Assembly (NCBI RefSeq): GCF_020618415.1
Contig: NZ_CP085345.1
Coordinates: forward strand, 2,294,001 to 2,358,000
DNA: 64,000 nucleotides
Origin: Cupriavidus sp. MP-37
Lineage (GTDB): Bacteria > Pseudomonadota > Gammaproteobacteria > Burkholderiales > Burkholderiaceae
Direction: 5' to 3'
Shown here: positions 38,420 to 49,330 of the stretch, piece by piece
How the letters are laid out: every line of letters starts with the position of its first letter
Position numbering within the stretch: the first letter of the stretch is position 1
Made by a program: the position numbers and the translations under genes
The notes under the pieces: model-generated
Seen by the model: only the letters and a program-made list of their open reading frames with translations
Database searches by the model: none
Told to the model about the DNA's origin: nothing

Positions 38420-39883
38420 ATGAACGCCCCCCAATTTCCCGCTCGCGCCGTCAGCCCCCATTTCCGCGCCGAGGCCCTGCGCATCGACGGCCAGAAGATC
38501 GTGCGCGAGCGCGTCATCGAAGTGCGCAATCCGTTCGACGGGTCGCTGGTGGGCACCGTCCCGAAGGCCACGCTCGACGACGTGCGCCGCGCCTTCGAAG
38601 TCGGCCAGGCCTACCGCGCCACGCTGACGCGTTACGAGCGCGCCGCCATCCTGAACCGCGCCGCGGCGCTGCTGCGCGAGCGCACCGAGGAAGCGTCGGA
38701 CCTGATCACGCTCGAGTCCGGCCTGTCCAAGAAGGATTCGCTGTACGAGATCGGCCGCGTCGCCGACGTGCTGGGCTTTGCCGCTACCGAGGCGCTGCGC
38801 GACGACGGCCAGCTGTTCTCGTGCGACCTGACGCCGCACGGCAAGAAGCGCCGCGTGATGACGCAGCGCGAGCCGCTGATGGGCGTGATCAGCGCGATCA
38901 CGCCGTTCAACCACCCGATGAACCAGGTCGCGCACAAGGTGGCGCCGTCGATCGCCACCAACAACCGCATGGTGCTCAAGCCGTCGGAGAAGGTGCCGCT
39001 GTCGGCGTTCTACCTGGCCGACCTGCTGTATGAAGCCGGCCTGCCGCCGCAGATGTTCCAGGTGGTCACCGGCGACCCGCGCGAAATCGCCGACGAGCTG
39101 ATCACGCATCCCGCGGTGGACCTGGTCACCTTTACCGGCGGCGTGGCGATCGGCAAGTACATCGCCAGCAAGGCCGGCTACAAGCGCGTGGTGCTGGAGC
39201 TGGGCGGCAACGACCCGCTGATCGTGCTCGACGACGCCGACCTCGACCGCGCCTCCGACCTGGCGGTGCAGGGCTCGTACAAGAACTCCGGCCAGCGCTG
39301 CACCGCGGTCAAGCGCATGCTGGTGCACCAGGCCGTGGCGGCGCGCTTTACCGAACTGGTGGTGGAGAAGACCCGCGCCTGGAAGTACGGCGATCCGATG
39401 GACCGCGGCGTCGACATGGGCACCGTCATCGACGAGCAGGCCGCGCAGCTGTTCGAGGCCCGCGTCAACGAGGCGGTGGCGCAGGGCGCGCGGCTGCTGG
39501 TCGGCAACCAGCGCGACGGCGCCAGCTATGCGCCCACCGTGATCGACCGCGTCGACCCGTCAATGACGGTGGTGCGCGAGGAAACCTTCGGTCCGGTTTC
39601 GCCCATCATCACCTTCCGCGATGTCGACGATGCCATCCGCATTTCCAACGGCACCGCGTTCGGGCTGTCGTCGGGGGTGTGCACCAACAATATCGAGGCG
39701 TTCACCAAGATCGCGAATTCGCTGCATGTGGGCACGGTCAACCTGTGGGAAGTGCCAGGCTACCGGATCGAGCTGACGCCGTTCGGCGGCATCAAGGATT
39801 CGGGGCTGGGGTACAAGGAGGGGGTGCAGGAGGCGGCGAAGAGTTTTACCAATTTGAAGACGATTACGTTGCCGTGGGGGTGA
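38420..39883 (+). CDS. phnY: Phosphonoacetaldehyde dehydrogenase
   Basis: 487 residues of the aldehyde dehydrogenase superfamily. Catalytic cysteine in [11 protein letters not shown], glutamate in LELGGND, and cofactor segment [17 protein letters not shown]. In this locus it oxidises phosphonoacetaldehyde (from PhnW) to phosphonoacetate (for PhnA) with NAD. The start follows CGGAGGAG. Assignment over other aldehyde dehydrogenases rests on its place beside phnA and phnW. Confidence 0.92.
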   Translation: MNAPQFPARAVSPHFRAEALRIDGQKIVRERVIEVRNPFDGSLVGTVPKATLDDVRRAFEVGQAYRATLTRYERAAILNRAAALLRERTEEASDLITLESGLSKKDSLYEIGRVADVLGFAATEALRDDGQLFSCDLTPHGKKRRVMTQREPLMGVISAITPFNHPMNQVAHKVAPSIATNNRMVLKPSEKVPLSAFYLADLLYEAGLPPQMFQVVTGDPREIADELITHPAVDLVTFTGGVAIGKYIASKAGYKRVVLELGGNDPLIVLDDADLDRASDLAVQGSYKNSGQRCTAVKRMLVHQAVAARFTELVVEKTRAWKYGDPMDRGVDMGTVIDEQAAQLFEARVNEAVAQGARLLVGNQRDGASYAPTVIDRVDPSMTVVREETFGPVSPIITFRDVDDAIRISNGTAFGLSSGVCTNNIEAFTKIANSLHVGTVNLWEVPGYRIELTPFGGIKDSGLGYKEGVQEAAKSFTNLKTITLPWG

Positions 39884-39916
39884 GTTGAGGCGGAAATCCG
39901 CTGCGGGTTTGCTCCG

Positions 39917-39936
39917 CTCTCCCGCGCGCGGGAGAG
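39917..39936. repeat. REP-like palindrome downstream of phnY
   Basis: CTCTCCCGCGCGCGGGAGAG, a CG-centred variant; the usual GGGGTGAGGGCGGG spacer follows and leads into the copy that is split by the IS110-family element. Confidence 0.85.
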
Positions 39937-40059
39937 GGGCCGGGGGTGAGGGCGGGCGCTGGCGATAGCGCGGGCCTTCACTTCGTTGACGCTCCCGCCC
40001 TCACCCCAACCCTTATATGAACACCGCCCCGGTTGCAAGGTTTTGGAACCAGCTTGACG

Positions 40060-40260
40060 TCGCAGGATGGGGCTGCTGCCTTATATCCGGCCTGGAGCGA
40101 GTACTTGTTCTCGCGGGCCACAATGGAAGCTGCTGAGAACCGTCCTCAATCTCTCGCCACGGGCTTGTAAGCCGCTTGGGTTGGGGCAGGTTTGGGTTCC
40201 CACGGTCCTACCTGTTTCGTCATTGCTGTTTCTTGCCTGTGCAGCCGTGAAGGTTAATCA
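40060..40260 (-). ncRNA. Predicted bridge/seek RNA of the IS110-family element
   Basis: Downstream of the transposase gene on the same strand; ends are approximate. Read on the minus strand, the order is: CCCCAACCC (40178-40186), identical to the left target; a GGCTT/AAGCC hairpin; GAGAG (40151-40155), complementary to CTCTC of core plus right target; TTCCAT (40123-40128), identical to the element's right end; a GCGAG/CTCGC hairpin; and ATATAAG (40080-40086), complementary to core plus left end CTTATAT. GAACC and GGTTC close the first loop. Order and polarity match the IS621 bridge RNA. No expression evidence is available. Confidence 0.7.
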
Positions 40261-40293
40261 AGCGCTGGTTAAGGGAAGGTGATGCCCCCCGGC

Positions 40294-41316
40294 TCAGGCC
40301 GGGCGCAAGCTCACATGTCCGGGATCGTATTGGCGCCCATGGGCCATTAATGCCCAGGCTGTCCGGGCGATCTTGTTGGCCAGCGCCACGACCACCACGT
40401 TCTTGGGGCGCCGCTGCAGCATGGACAGTGCCCAGGCCGGCGGATGTTTGGTGCGCGTGAGCATCGTGCGTCCGGCGTTGACCAACTGTCGTCGCACGTA
40501 AGCGTCGCCGCGCTTGCTGATGTGACCGAGCCGTACGTTGCCGCCCGTGCCGGTCTGCGCGGGAACCAGTCCCAGGCTTGCAGCGAAGGCTCTGCCTGAG
40601 CGGAAGGCCTGGGCACAGCCCATGGTCGCGACCAAGGCGGTGGCGGTAATGGGGCCGACGCCGGGAATCTTCTCCACGATCTGCGCGGCCGGATCAGACC
40701 TCAGCCATTCCTGGAGGTCACGCTCAACCAGTTGGATCTGTTCGTCGAGTTCGCGCAGCGCACAGACCTGCCGCTCCAGCGCGCGCATCAACAAGGGCGG
40801 TACGACCTGAGCGACCTCAGCCCAGCGCTGGCGCAGCTCGGCCCGGAAGGCCAGCCGCCCCGTGCGGAAGTGCAGGCCATATTCGCCCAGCAGCCCGCGC
40901 ATCTGGTTGCTCTGCCGGGTGCGCGTCTTGACCAGCCCGTCCCGTATACGATGCAACGAGAGCACAGCCTGCTGCGCTTCGGTCTTGACCGACACGACCG
41001 GCATGTCGGGTTGCCGGGCTGCAGTCCAGATGGCTCGGGCGTCCGCCGCGTCGTTCTTGTTCGTACGCACGAAGGCGCGTACGTAACCCGGGTTGAGCAA
41101 CACCACTTCGTGGCCAAGGCTCTGGATCTTGCGCGCCCACCAGTGGGCACCGCCACAGGCCTCCAGTGCGATCTGCCCAGGCTGGCAATTGGACAGGAAT
41201 TCGATGAGCGCGGTGCGGCTGAATCGCCGGTTCTGGGGCTTCCCCGTAATGGGGTCTATCCAGTACATCTGGAACACTGTCTTTGCAATGTCCAGCCCAT
41301 ATGTCATAGCATTCAT
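40294..41316 (-). CDS. IS110-family transposase (DEDD recombinase)
   Basis: 340 residues from the ATG at 41316, which GGAGAG precedes. The RuvC-like N-terminal domain has the DEDD set Asp9 (YGLDIAK), Glu52 (LEACGG), Asp89 and Asp92 (KNDAADARA). The C-terminal transposase-20 domain has IPGVGPITATALVA and FAASLGLVPAQTGTGGN, then ISKRGDAYVRRQLV. The catalytic serine of the family cannot be placed with certainty: Ser240 and Ser247 are candidates, and the spot often Ser-rich reads TGTGG. The frame is intact, so the element may be active. It recombines DNA under guidance of the element's RNA. Confidence 0.92.
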   Translation of the reverse strand: MNAMTYGLDIAKTVFQMYWIDPITGKPQNRRFSRTALIEFLSNCQPGQIALEACGGAHWWARKIQSLGHEVVLLNPGYVRAFVRTNKNDAADARAIWTAARQPDMPVVSVKTEAQQAVLSLHRIRDGLVKTRTRQSNQMRGLLGEYGLHFRTGRLAFRAELRQRWAEVAQVVPPLLMRALERQVCALRELDEQIQLVERDLQEWLRSDPAAQIVEKIPGVGPITATALVATMGCAQAFRSGRAFAASLGLVPAQTGTGGNVRLGHISKRGDAYVRRQLVNAGRTMLTRTKHPPAWALSMLQRRPKNVVVVALANKIARTAWALMAHGRQYDPGHVSLRPA

Positions 41317-41581
41317 TTGGGCTCTCCTCGACCTTGAGTGTTGGATCGAACTTTCACTCTGGCACATCGATGCCGTCGGTCAAGCGAGAGCCCCTTTGTT
41401 TTCTAGGCCGCGGCCTGGCTTGGCGGTAGATGGGCGGTGTTCATTCCATCTCTCCCGCAAGCGGGAGAGGGAGTACACAGCCGGTCATGGGAAAGGCTAT
41501 GGCAGTCGGGCGCACGCTCGCTGGGGGCGACCCCGCTGCGCTAGAATCAGCCCCCAAGTCCCCGATCCTCCCGGAGTCCCC

Positions 41582-42337
41582 GTGCTCGCCGAACAACGGC
41601 AGAAATACATCCTCGACCAGCTCGCCGCGACCGGCGCGCTGGCCATCAGCGCGCTGGTGAGCGAGCTCGACGTGTCGCGCGAGACCATCCGGCGCGACCT
41701 CAACGCGCTGGCCACGCGCGGGTTGCTGGTGCTGACCCACGGCGGCGCGCTGGCGCCGGACCGCACCGAGCCCGATACCCAGACCCGCGCGCAGGTCAAT
41801 GCCGAGGGCAAGCGCGCCATCGGCGTGCGCGCGGCCGAGCTGGTGCGCGACGGCGCCTCGCTGATCCTGGACTACGGCACCACCACGCATGCGGTGGCGC
41901 AGGCGCTGCACGGGCACCACAACCTGCTGGTCTACACCAACGACCTGGCCATCGCCCAGCTGCTGGGCCGGCGCAACGGCAACCGCGTGATCGTGCTGGG
42001 CGGCGAGCTGCAGGACAACGAAGACGCCACGCACGGCTGGGACACCATCGAGCAGCTGTCGCGCTACCACACCGACTTCGCCTTTATCGGCATCGGCGGC
42101 ATCACCCCGCGCGGCGAGATCTGCGATTTCTCGCGCGCCGCGGCGGAGCTGCGCAGCCGCATGCTGCTGGCCGCCGACGTGGCCTGCGTGGTCGCCGACC
42201 ACACCAAGTTCGGCCGCAACACCGGCGTCACCATCAAGCATGCCGAACTGGCGGCCTGGGTGATTACCGACATGGCGCCGGAGCCTGAGCTCGGCGCCGC
42301 CCTGAAGGAGCGGGGCAACAAGCTGCTGATCGCCTGA
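41582..42337 (+). CDS. DeoR-family transcriptional regulator
   Basis: 251 residues from a GTG at 41582, preceded by CCGGAG; longer frames upstream run through the IS element. The DeoR helix-turn-helix is at about 5-58 (ISALVSELDVSRETIRRDL). The sugar-phosphate-sensing domain (VYTNDLAIAQLL, FIGIGGITPRGEICDFS, VVADHTKFGRN) follows. DeoR proteins usually bind phosphorylated sugars. It lies downstream of phnY but is now separated by the IS element; whether it regulates phosphonate genes is unknown. Confidence 0.88.
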   Translation: MLAEQRQKYILDQLAATGALAISALVSELDVSRETIRRDLNALATRGLLVLTHGGALAPDRTEPDTQTRAQVNAEGKRAIGVRAAELVRDGASLILDYGTTTHAVAQALHGHHNLLVYTNDLAIAQLLGRRNGNRVIVLGGELQDNEDATHGWDTIEQLSRYHTDFAFIGIGGITPRGEICDFSRAAAELRSRMLLAADVACVVADHTKFGRNTGVTIKHAELAAWVITDMAPEPELGAALKERGNKLLIA

Positions 42338-42487
42338 CGGCCCCGCCTCAGGCCCGGGCGGGCGGCCGCCATGTCCGCTGATCGCACGCAAATCCACCCG
42401 GCCGCGCACCAAAATGCGGCTTTGACGCCGCTGTCACAGGTGTTTTGACTGTCGTGTGCCCCATGGCGGTGCTAAAGTGCTGGGTTG

Positions 42488-42519
42488 TCGGACCGGCATG
42501 GCTAGCCGTGCCCGTCCGA
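42488..42519 (+). promoter_or_regulatory. 32-base inverted repeat in the gdhA upstream region
   Basis: Two adjoining 16-base arms (TCGGACCGGCATGGCT and AGCCGTGCCCGTCCGA) pair at 14 of 16 positions with no spacer. It ends 111 bases before the gdhA start. It may be an operator or a leader-RNA structure; there is no T run. Confidence 0.5.
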
Positions 42520-42630
42520 TAACCGGAGGCGACCCACCTTCCATCGGCGCAACGCCAGACGGCACCGCAGACCGGCATCCAGCCGGCAAGGCTGCCGCAT
42601 CCTGCCACTCCAGCACAGCAAGAGACATCC

Positions 42631-43974
42631 GTGAATTCTCCTTCCCTTGAAGCATTTCTGGCGGGGGTTGCCCGCCGCGACCCCAATCAACCCGAATTCC
42701 TCCAGGCCGTGAAGGAAGTCATGATGACGCTGTGGCCGTTCGTCGAGCGCAACCCGCGCTACGCCGACCAGGCCCTGCTCGAGCGGCTGGTCGAGCCCGA
42801 GCGCGTGATCCAGTTCCGCGTGGCATGGACCGACGACCAGAACCGGGTCCAGGTCAACCGCGCCTTCCGCGTGCAGCACAGCTCCGCCATCGGCCCGTAC
42901 AAGGGCGGCATGCGCTTCCACCCGACCGTGAACCTGTCGGTGCTGAAGTTCCTGGGGTTCGAGCAGACCTTCAAGAACGCGCTGACCACGCTGCCCATGG
43001 GCGGCGGCAAGGGCGGCTCGGACTTCGATCCCAAGGGCAAGTCCGACGCTGAAGTGATGCGCTTCTGCCAGGCGCTGGTGACCGAGCTGTACCGCCACCT
43101 GGGCCCGGATACCGACATCCCGGCCGGCGACATCGGCGTGGGCGCGCGCGAAGTCGGCTTTATGGCGGGCATGATGAAGAAGCTGTCGAACCAGTCGGCC
43201 TGCGTGTTTACCGGCAAGGGCCTGGCCTACGGCGGCAGCCTGATGCGCCCGGAAGCGACCGGCTACGGCACCGTCTACTTCGCGCAGGAAATGCTGCACC
43301 GTCGCGGGCGCGGCTTCGACGGCCTGCGCGTGCTGATCTCCGGCTCGGGCAACGTGGCGCAGTACGCGGCCGAGAAGGCGATCGAGCTGGGCGCCAAGGT
43401 GCTGACGCTGTCCGACTCCGGCGGCGTGCTGCACTACCCGCAAGGCATGACCACCGAGCAGCTGGCCGAAGTCATGGCCTTCAAGAACGAAGAGCGCGGC
43501 CGCCTGTCCGACTTTGCCGCCCGCCACGGCATGACCTTCGAAGCCGGCCGCACGCCCTGGCACGTGCCGGCCGACGTGGCGCTGCCGTGCGCCACGCAGA
43601 ACGAACTCGACGGCAACGACGCCGAGACCCTGCTGGGCAACGGCGTGATCTGCGTGGCCGAAGGCGCCAACATGCCGTCGACGCTGGAGGCGGTGGACCG
43701 CTTTGTCGATGCCAAAATCCTGTACGCGCCCGGCAAGGCCAGCAACGCCGGCGGCGTGGCCACCTCGGGCCTGGAGATGTCGCAGAACGCGATGCGCCTG
43801 TCCTGGCACCACGCCGAGGTCGACGAGAAGCTGCACGCGATCATGAAGGACATCCACCAGAACTGCATCCACCACGGCCAGAAGGCGGATGGCTACATCA
43901 ACTACGTCGAAGGCGCGAATATCGCCGGCTTCGTCAAGGTGGCCGACGCCATGCTGGCGCAAGGCGTGATCTGA
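42631..43974 (+). CDS. gdhA: NADP-dependent glutamate dehydrogenase
   Basis: 447 residues, hexameric class I size. It aminates 2-oxoglutarate to glutamate with NADPH. Substrate segments PYKGGMRFHP and LPMGGGKGGSDFDPKG (with catalytic lysines), and GSGNVAQYAAEKA with the Ser/Asp-type cofactor loop LTLSDSGG, which favours NADP. The start is GTG at 42631 with AAGAGA upstream. Nearby icd provides 2-oxoglutarate and NADPH; both are in the same direction but not in one operon. Confidence 0.94.
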   Translation: MNSPSLEAFLAGVARRDPNQPEFLQAVKEVMMTLWPFVERNPRYADQALLERLVEPERVIQFRVAWTDDQNRVQVNRAFRVQHSSAIGPYKGGMRFHPTVNLSVLKFLGFEQTFKNALTTLPMGGGKGGSDFDPKGKSDAEVMRFCQALVTELYRHLGPDTDIPAGDIGVGAREVGFMAGMMKKLSNQSACVFTGKGLAYGGSLMRPEATGYGTVYFAQEMLHRRGRGFDGLRVLISGSGNVAQYAAEKAIELGAKVLTLSDSGGVLHYPQGMTTEQLAEVMAFKNEERGRLSDFAARHGMTFEAGRTPWHVPADVALPCATQNELDGNDAETLLGNGVICVAEGANMPSTLEAVDRFVDAKILYAPGKASNAGGVATSGLEMSQNAMRLSWHHAEVDEKLHAIMKDIHQNCIHHGQKADGYINYVEGANIAGFVKVADAMLAQGVI

Positions 43975-44065
43975 CCTGAAGCAGCGGCCGGCGCCATGCC
44001 GGCCGCGCGGAATCCGGCTACGATGGCGGTCCCGAACCGCTCATCCAGAAAAGGAGCCACGCGAC

Positions 44066-44371
44066 ATGCTGGAACTCAGACCGGGCTGCGAACACTGCAA
44101 CAAGCCCCTGCCACCGGATTCCACCGAAGCGCGCATCTGCTCGTACGAATGCACCTTCTGCGCGGGTTGTGTCGACCTGCTCGGCAATGTCTGCCCGAAC
44201 TGCGGGGGCGGCTTCGCGCCGCGGCCGGTGCGGCCGGCGCGGGACTGGAAGAACGGCAACTACCTGGGCAATGACCCGGCCAGTACCAAGGTCAAGCACC
44301 GGCCGGTGGACCTGGCCGCGCATGCTCGCCTGGTCGAAGCGGTGGGCCAGGTCCCGCCAGCGCAGCGCTAG
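44066..44371 (+). CDS. DUF1272 zinc-binding protein
   Basis: 101 residues. Opening LELRPGCEHCNKPLPPDS and the pairs CSYECTFCAGC and CPNCGG give eight or more cysteines, a treble-type zinc ribbon that defines DUF1272. The function is unknown. GGAG precedes the ATG. Its stop overlaps the last bases of the convergent phasin gene. Confidence 0.88.
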   Translation: MLELRPGCEHCNKPLPPDSTEARICSYECTFCAGCVDLLGNVCPNCGGGFAPRPVRPARDWKNGNYLGNDPASTKVKHRPVDLAAHARLVEAVGQVPPAQR

Positions 44372-44802
44372 CCGCGGGGTTTCTGTTTCGGCTGGAATAA
44401 TTCGCCAGCCTCCTGCACGTTCTGTTCGGCGCGCTTGCTGATTACCGCAAGCGCCTCGGCTTGCGCCTTTTGCGCGGTCTCGGCCAGCGCGCGCATATTT
44501 TCCAGCGCCTGGTGCAATTGTTGTTGCACGAACTCAGTCTGCCTGGCCATGGCTTCGGCCGGGTTGCCCGCCGTGCCGTACTGCTGCGCGGCCGCCTGCA
44601 GCTGCTGCATGGTCTGGGCGAAGATCTCCTGCTGCTTCTTCATGACGGCCTGCATGCCTTCATAGGCCAGACGGTTGGCCTCGGTCAGGGCCTCGATGTC
44701 CTTGCGGCGCGCTTCGATCACCGCGCTCATGTCCACGCCCGGCAGGCGGAACTGTTCCATCATCCTGGTGAAATCGGCAAAGGGATTGGGAGGCGTGGCC
44801 AT
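44368..44802 (-). CDS. Phasin-family protein (polyhydroxyalkanoate granule-associated)
   Basis: 144 residues, almost wholly helical, Gln- and Ala-rich (MQQLQAAAQQYG, FVQQQLHQALENMRAL). The N-terminus MATPPNPFADFTRMMEQF with LPGVD and an RRKDIEALTEANR segment is the phasin signature. Phasins coat the granule surface. It is shorter than PhaP1 (about 190 residues). Its size and its place between gdhA and icd recall PhaP5 of Ralstonia eutropha, but that is from memory of gene order. AAGGAG precedes the start. Confidence 0.85.
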   Translation of the reverse strand: MATPPNPFADFTRMMEQFRLPGVDMSAVIEARRKDIEALTEANRLAYEGMQAVMKKQQEIFAQTMQQLQAAAQQYGTAGNPAEAMARQTEFVQQQLHQALENMRALAETAQKAQAEALAVISKRAEQNVQEAGELFQPKQKPRG

Positions 44803-44927
44803 GCTGGATCTCCTTGGGGGAAGGACTGGCAGGTCGGCCGGCGGCGGGGATGGCTGGCCCTTTGGCCGGGATCCTGTCCACTATAGCCGGTATCCGCACA
44901 CTTCTGGCCGTCAATCGAGGAAGACCC

Positions 44928-44954
44928 TAAAGTTACCGTCGCCCCTGCCGTTGG
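44928..44954 (+). promoter_or_regulatory. Sigma-28 (FliA) type promoter for the chemoreceptor
   Basis: TAAAGTTA and GCCGTTGG are 11 bases apart, against the FliA consensus TAAAGTTT-N11-GCCGATAA. It lies 130 bases before the chemoreceptor start. Confidence 0.55.
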
Positions 44955-45083
44955 CATCCATAGCCCGCCTGTGCGTCGGCCCGACCCGGCCCGCCCGCGG
45001 ACGATGAGAGCGAAGAGCGTTGCGCCGAGCCGTTTCGTGCGTGGCAGCACTTCGCCGTGACCAATGCTAATCAGGGTGAAGAA

Positions 45084-46625
45084 ATGAAGAATCTAGGTAT
45101 CGGGGTTCGCCTCGGCATCGGTTTTGGGGTGGTATTGCTGCTTGCGGCGCTGATGACGGGTTTGGGCATGCTGCGGCTGCAGCAAGTGGCCGAACGCACG
45201 CACGCCATGATGCAGCAGCCCCTGACCAAGGAGCGGCTGGTCAGCGACTGGTACCGCCTGATGCACACCAGCGTGCGCCGCACCACCGCGGTGGCGCGCA
45301 GTGCGGACCCGTCGCTGGGCCAGTTCTTTGCCGCCGAAACCAAGGCATCGATCGAAGGCATTGCGCAGCTGCGCGACAAGCTGCAGCCGATGCTGAACTC
45401 CGAGCAGGAAAAGGCCGCGTTCCAGAAGATCCTGAGCGTGCGCGACCCGTACAACAACGGCCGCGACAAGATCACCAAGCTCAAGCAGGAAGGCCTGACC
45501 GAGGAAGCCAACCAGGTGCTGGAGAAAGAGTTCGTGCCCGCCGGCGACGCCTACCTGGCCGAGATCCAGAAGCTGCTCGACATCCAGCGCGCCAGCATCG
45601 ATGCCACCGCGCGCGAGATCAACGCCATCTACGTCAACGCGCGCAACAGCCTGATCGCGCTGGGCGTGGTAGTGCTGGGGATCGGCATCGCCTTCGCGTT
45701 CTGGCTTACCCGCGGCATCACGCGTCCGCTGCATCGCGCCGTGGCGGTGGCGCGCACGGTGGCATCGGGCGACCTCACCAGCCGCATCGATGTCGACAGC
45801 CGCGACGAGACCGGCCAGCTGCTGCAGGCGCTGGCGGACATGAACGCCAATATCCTGCGCATCGTGCGCCAGGTGCGCGCCGGCACCGAATCGATCGTGT
45901 CAGGCACCAGCCAGATCGCGGCCGGCAACACCGACCTGTCGCAGCGCACCGAGGAACAGGCCTCGTCGCTGCAGCAGACCGCGGCGAGCATGGAAGAGCT
46001 GACCAGCATCGTGCGCCAGAACGCCGACAACGCGCGCCAGGCCAGCACGCTCGCCGTCAACGCCTCGGATATCGCCGCCAAGGGCGGCGCAGTCGCGGGC
46101 CAGGTGGCCGAGACCATGGAAGAGATCAACGGCGCGTCGAAGAAGGTGGTCGACATCATCGCCGTGATCGAGGGCATTGCGTTCCAGACCAATATCCTGG
46201 CGCTCAATGCCGCGGTGGAAGCGGCGCGCGCCGGCGAGCAGGGCCGGGGCTTCGCGGTGGTGGCGGGCGAAGTGCGCACGCTGGCGCAGCGCAGCGCGAC
46301 CGCGGCCAAGGAGATCAAGGCACTGATCGGCGATTCGGTGGACCGCGTCGAAAAGGGCTCCATGCTGGTGACGCAGTCGGGCCAGACCATGGAAGAGATC
46401 GTCGCCGCGGTCAAGCGCGTGACCGACATCATGGGCGAGATCAGCGCCGCGTCGGCCGAGCAGAGCTCGGGCATCGAGCAGGTGAACCAGGCGGTGACGC
46501 AGATGGATACGGTGACGCAGCAGAACGCGGCGCTGGTGGAACAGGCCGCGGCGGCGGCGGGTTCGCTGGAGGAGCAGGCGCAGCGGCTGAAGGAGGCGGT
46601 GGCGACGTTCAGGCTGGCGGCCTGA
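45084..46625 (+). CDS. Methyl-accepting chemotaxis protein
   Basis: 513 residues. Membrane helices at about 10-29 and 188-208 enclose a helical, probably four-helix-bundle sensor. HAMP follows ([20 protein letters not shown]), then the signalling domain with the hairpin tip [37 protein letters not shown] (read in two parts: up to [10 protein letters not shown] and [14 protein letters not shown]). No CheR-docking pentapeptide is seen at the C-terminus. The ATG at 45084 is used; a GTG at 45057 would add nine residues. The candidate FliA promoter fits a chemotaxis gene. Confidence 0.92.
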   Translation: MKNLGIGVRLGIGFGVVLLLAALMTGLGMLRLQQVAERTHAMMQQPLTKERLVSDWYRLMHTSVRRTTAVARSADPSLGQFFAAETKASIEGIAQLRDKLQPMLNSEQEKAAFQKILSVRDPYNNGRDKITKLKQEGLTEEANQVLEKEFVPAGDAYLAEIQKLLDIQRASIDATAREINAIYVNARNSLIALGVVVLGIGIAFAFWLTRGITRPLHRAVAVARTVASGDLTSRIDVDSRDETGQLLQALADMNANILRIVRQVRAGTESIVSGTSQIAAGNTDLSQRTEEQASSLQQTAASMEELTSIVRQNADNARQASTLAVNASDIAAKGGAVAGQVAETMEEINGASKKVVDIIAVIEGIAFQTNILALNAAVEAARAGEQGRGFAVVAGEVRTLAQRSATAAKEIKALIGDSVDRVEKGSMLVTQSGQTMEEIVAAVKRVTDIMGEISAASAEQSSGIEQVNQAVTQMDTVTQQNAALVEQAAAAAGSLEEQAQRLKEAVATFRLAA

Positions 46626-47007
46626 CGGCAAGCCGCCGGCATTCTCCCCTCTCCCCCTGGGAGAGGGGCGGGGGAGAGGGCAGCGTTTCCACGAAGTCAT
46701 GCGCTGTCATGCTTGCCCCGTGGCCTGATGCCATCGTCGGTCGAGTGGACGAAGGTCGACATTGTCAGTGCCAGGTGTTGACACCAAACCGGCCCCCGGC
46801 AGCACCGTTCAGGTGCAACGGCCGCCATCCGGCGCCACCAGCCGGCCGCCAACGCGATTTTCTGCCCGATTGCCGCCCCGGATGCGGTGGTTTTCAGATT
46901 CCTGAAAGCAAACTGAGGCAAAATTCTACTTTTCGCCTAGTTTGTTGCCCTGACCGTGACCCGGCAGGCAGAAGTCCCACCCACCGATAGAGGATCTGAG
47001 AGAAGCA
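46626..47007. other. Intergenic region between chemoreceptor and icd
   Basis: No gene. It holds a degenerate REP copy after the chemoreceptor stop and two short palindromes, GGTGTTGACACC (46775-46786) and TTTCAG-ATTC-CTGAAA (about 46892-46907), which may belong to icd control. Confidence 0.6.
46646..46668. repeat. Degenerate REP-like palindrome
   Basis: CCCCTCTCCC and GGGAGAGGGG arms close on a CCT centre, lacking the usual GCAAGC middle; the GCGGGGGAGAGGGC spacer text follows. Confidence 0.7.
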
Positions 47008-49245
<2,238 letters not shown>

Positions 49246-49285
49246 TCGCGGTTGGCCCATCCTGTGGGCCGGCTGTGAGCAAGAA

Positions 49286-49312
49286 CCCCGGACTTCGGTC
49301 CGGGGCTTTTTT
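49286..49312 (+). terminator. Rho-independent terminator of icd
   Basis: CCCCGGAC-TTCG-GTCCGGGG: an 8-bp GC stem with a stable TTCG tetraloop, followed by C and six T, 41 bases after the icd stop. Confidence 0.92.
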
Positions 49313-49330
49313 ATTACGCCGCGGGCGCTG

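Larger units (their letters stand above)
40012..41451 (-). mobile_element. IS110-family element, IS1111 type, inserted in a REP repeat
   Basis: About 1.44 kb. A perfect 13-base inverted repeat, ATGAACACCGCCC at 40017-40029 and its complement at 41432-41444, lies slightly inside both ends, as in the IS1111 group. The dinucleotide CT is found at both junctions (40012-40013 and 41450-41451). There is no longer target duplication. It encodes one DEDD transposase on the minus strand and has a 276-base noncoding part downstream of it that bears guide-like segments. Confidence 0.88.
40001..41474. repeat. REP-like unit interrupted by the IS110-family element
   Basis: The left part CACCCCAACCCT ends at 40013 and the right part CTCTCCCGCAAGCGGGAGAG starts at 41450. 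Removing the element and one CT rebuilds the junction found intact at 30646-30662 and 56885-56901. Confidence 0.9.

Noticed and set aside
40067..40282. A 71-residue plus-strand frame inside the IS110-family element
   Set aside because: It overlaps the predicted guide RNA, has no ribosome site and no protein family character.
42445..42474. TTGACT upstream of gdhA as a promoter
   Set aside because: The best -10-like text is at a poor distance or poor match, so it is not called.
46775..46807. TTGACA upstream of icd as a promoter
   Set aside because: No acceptable -10 box lies 15-19 bases downstream; the hexamer is part of the small palindrome GGTGTTGACACC.
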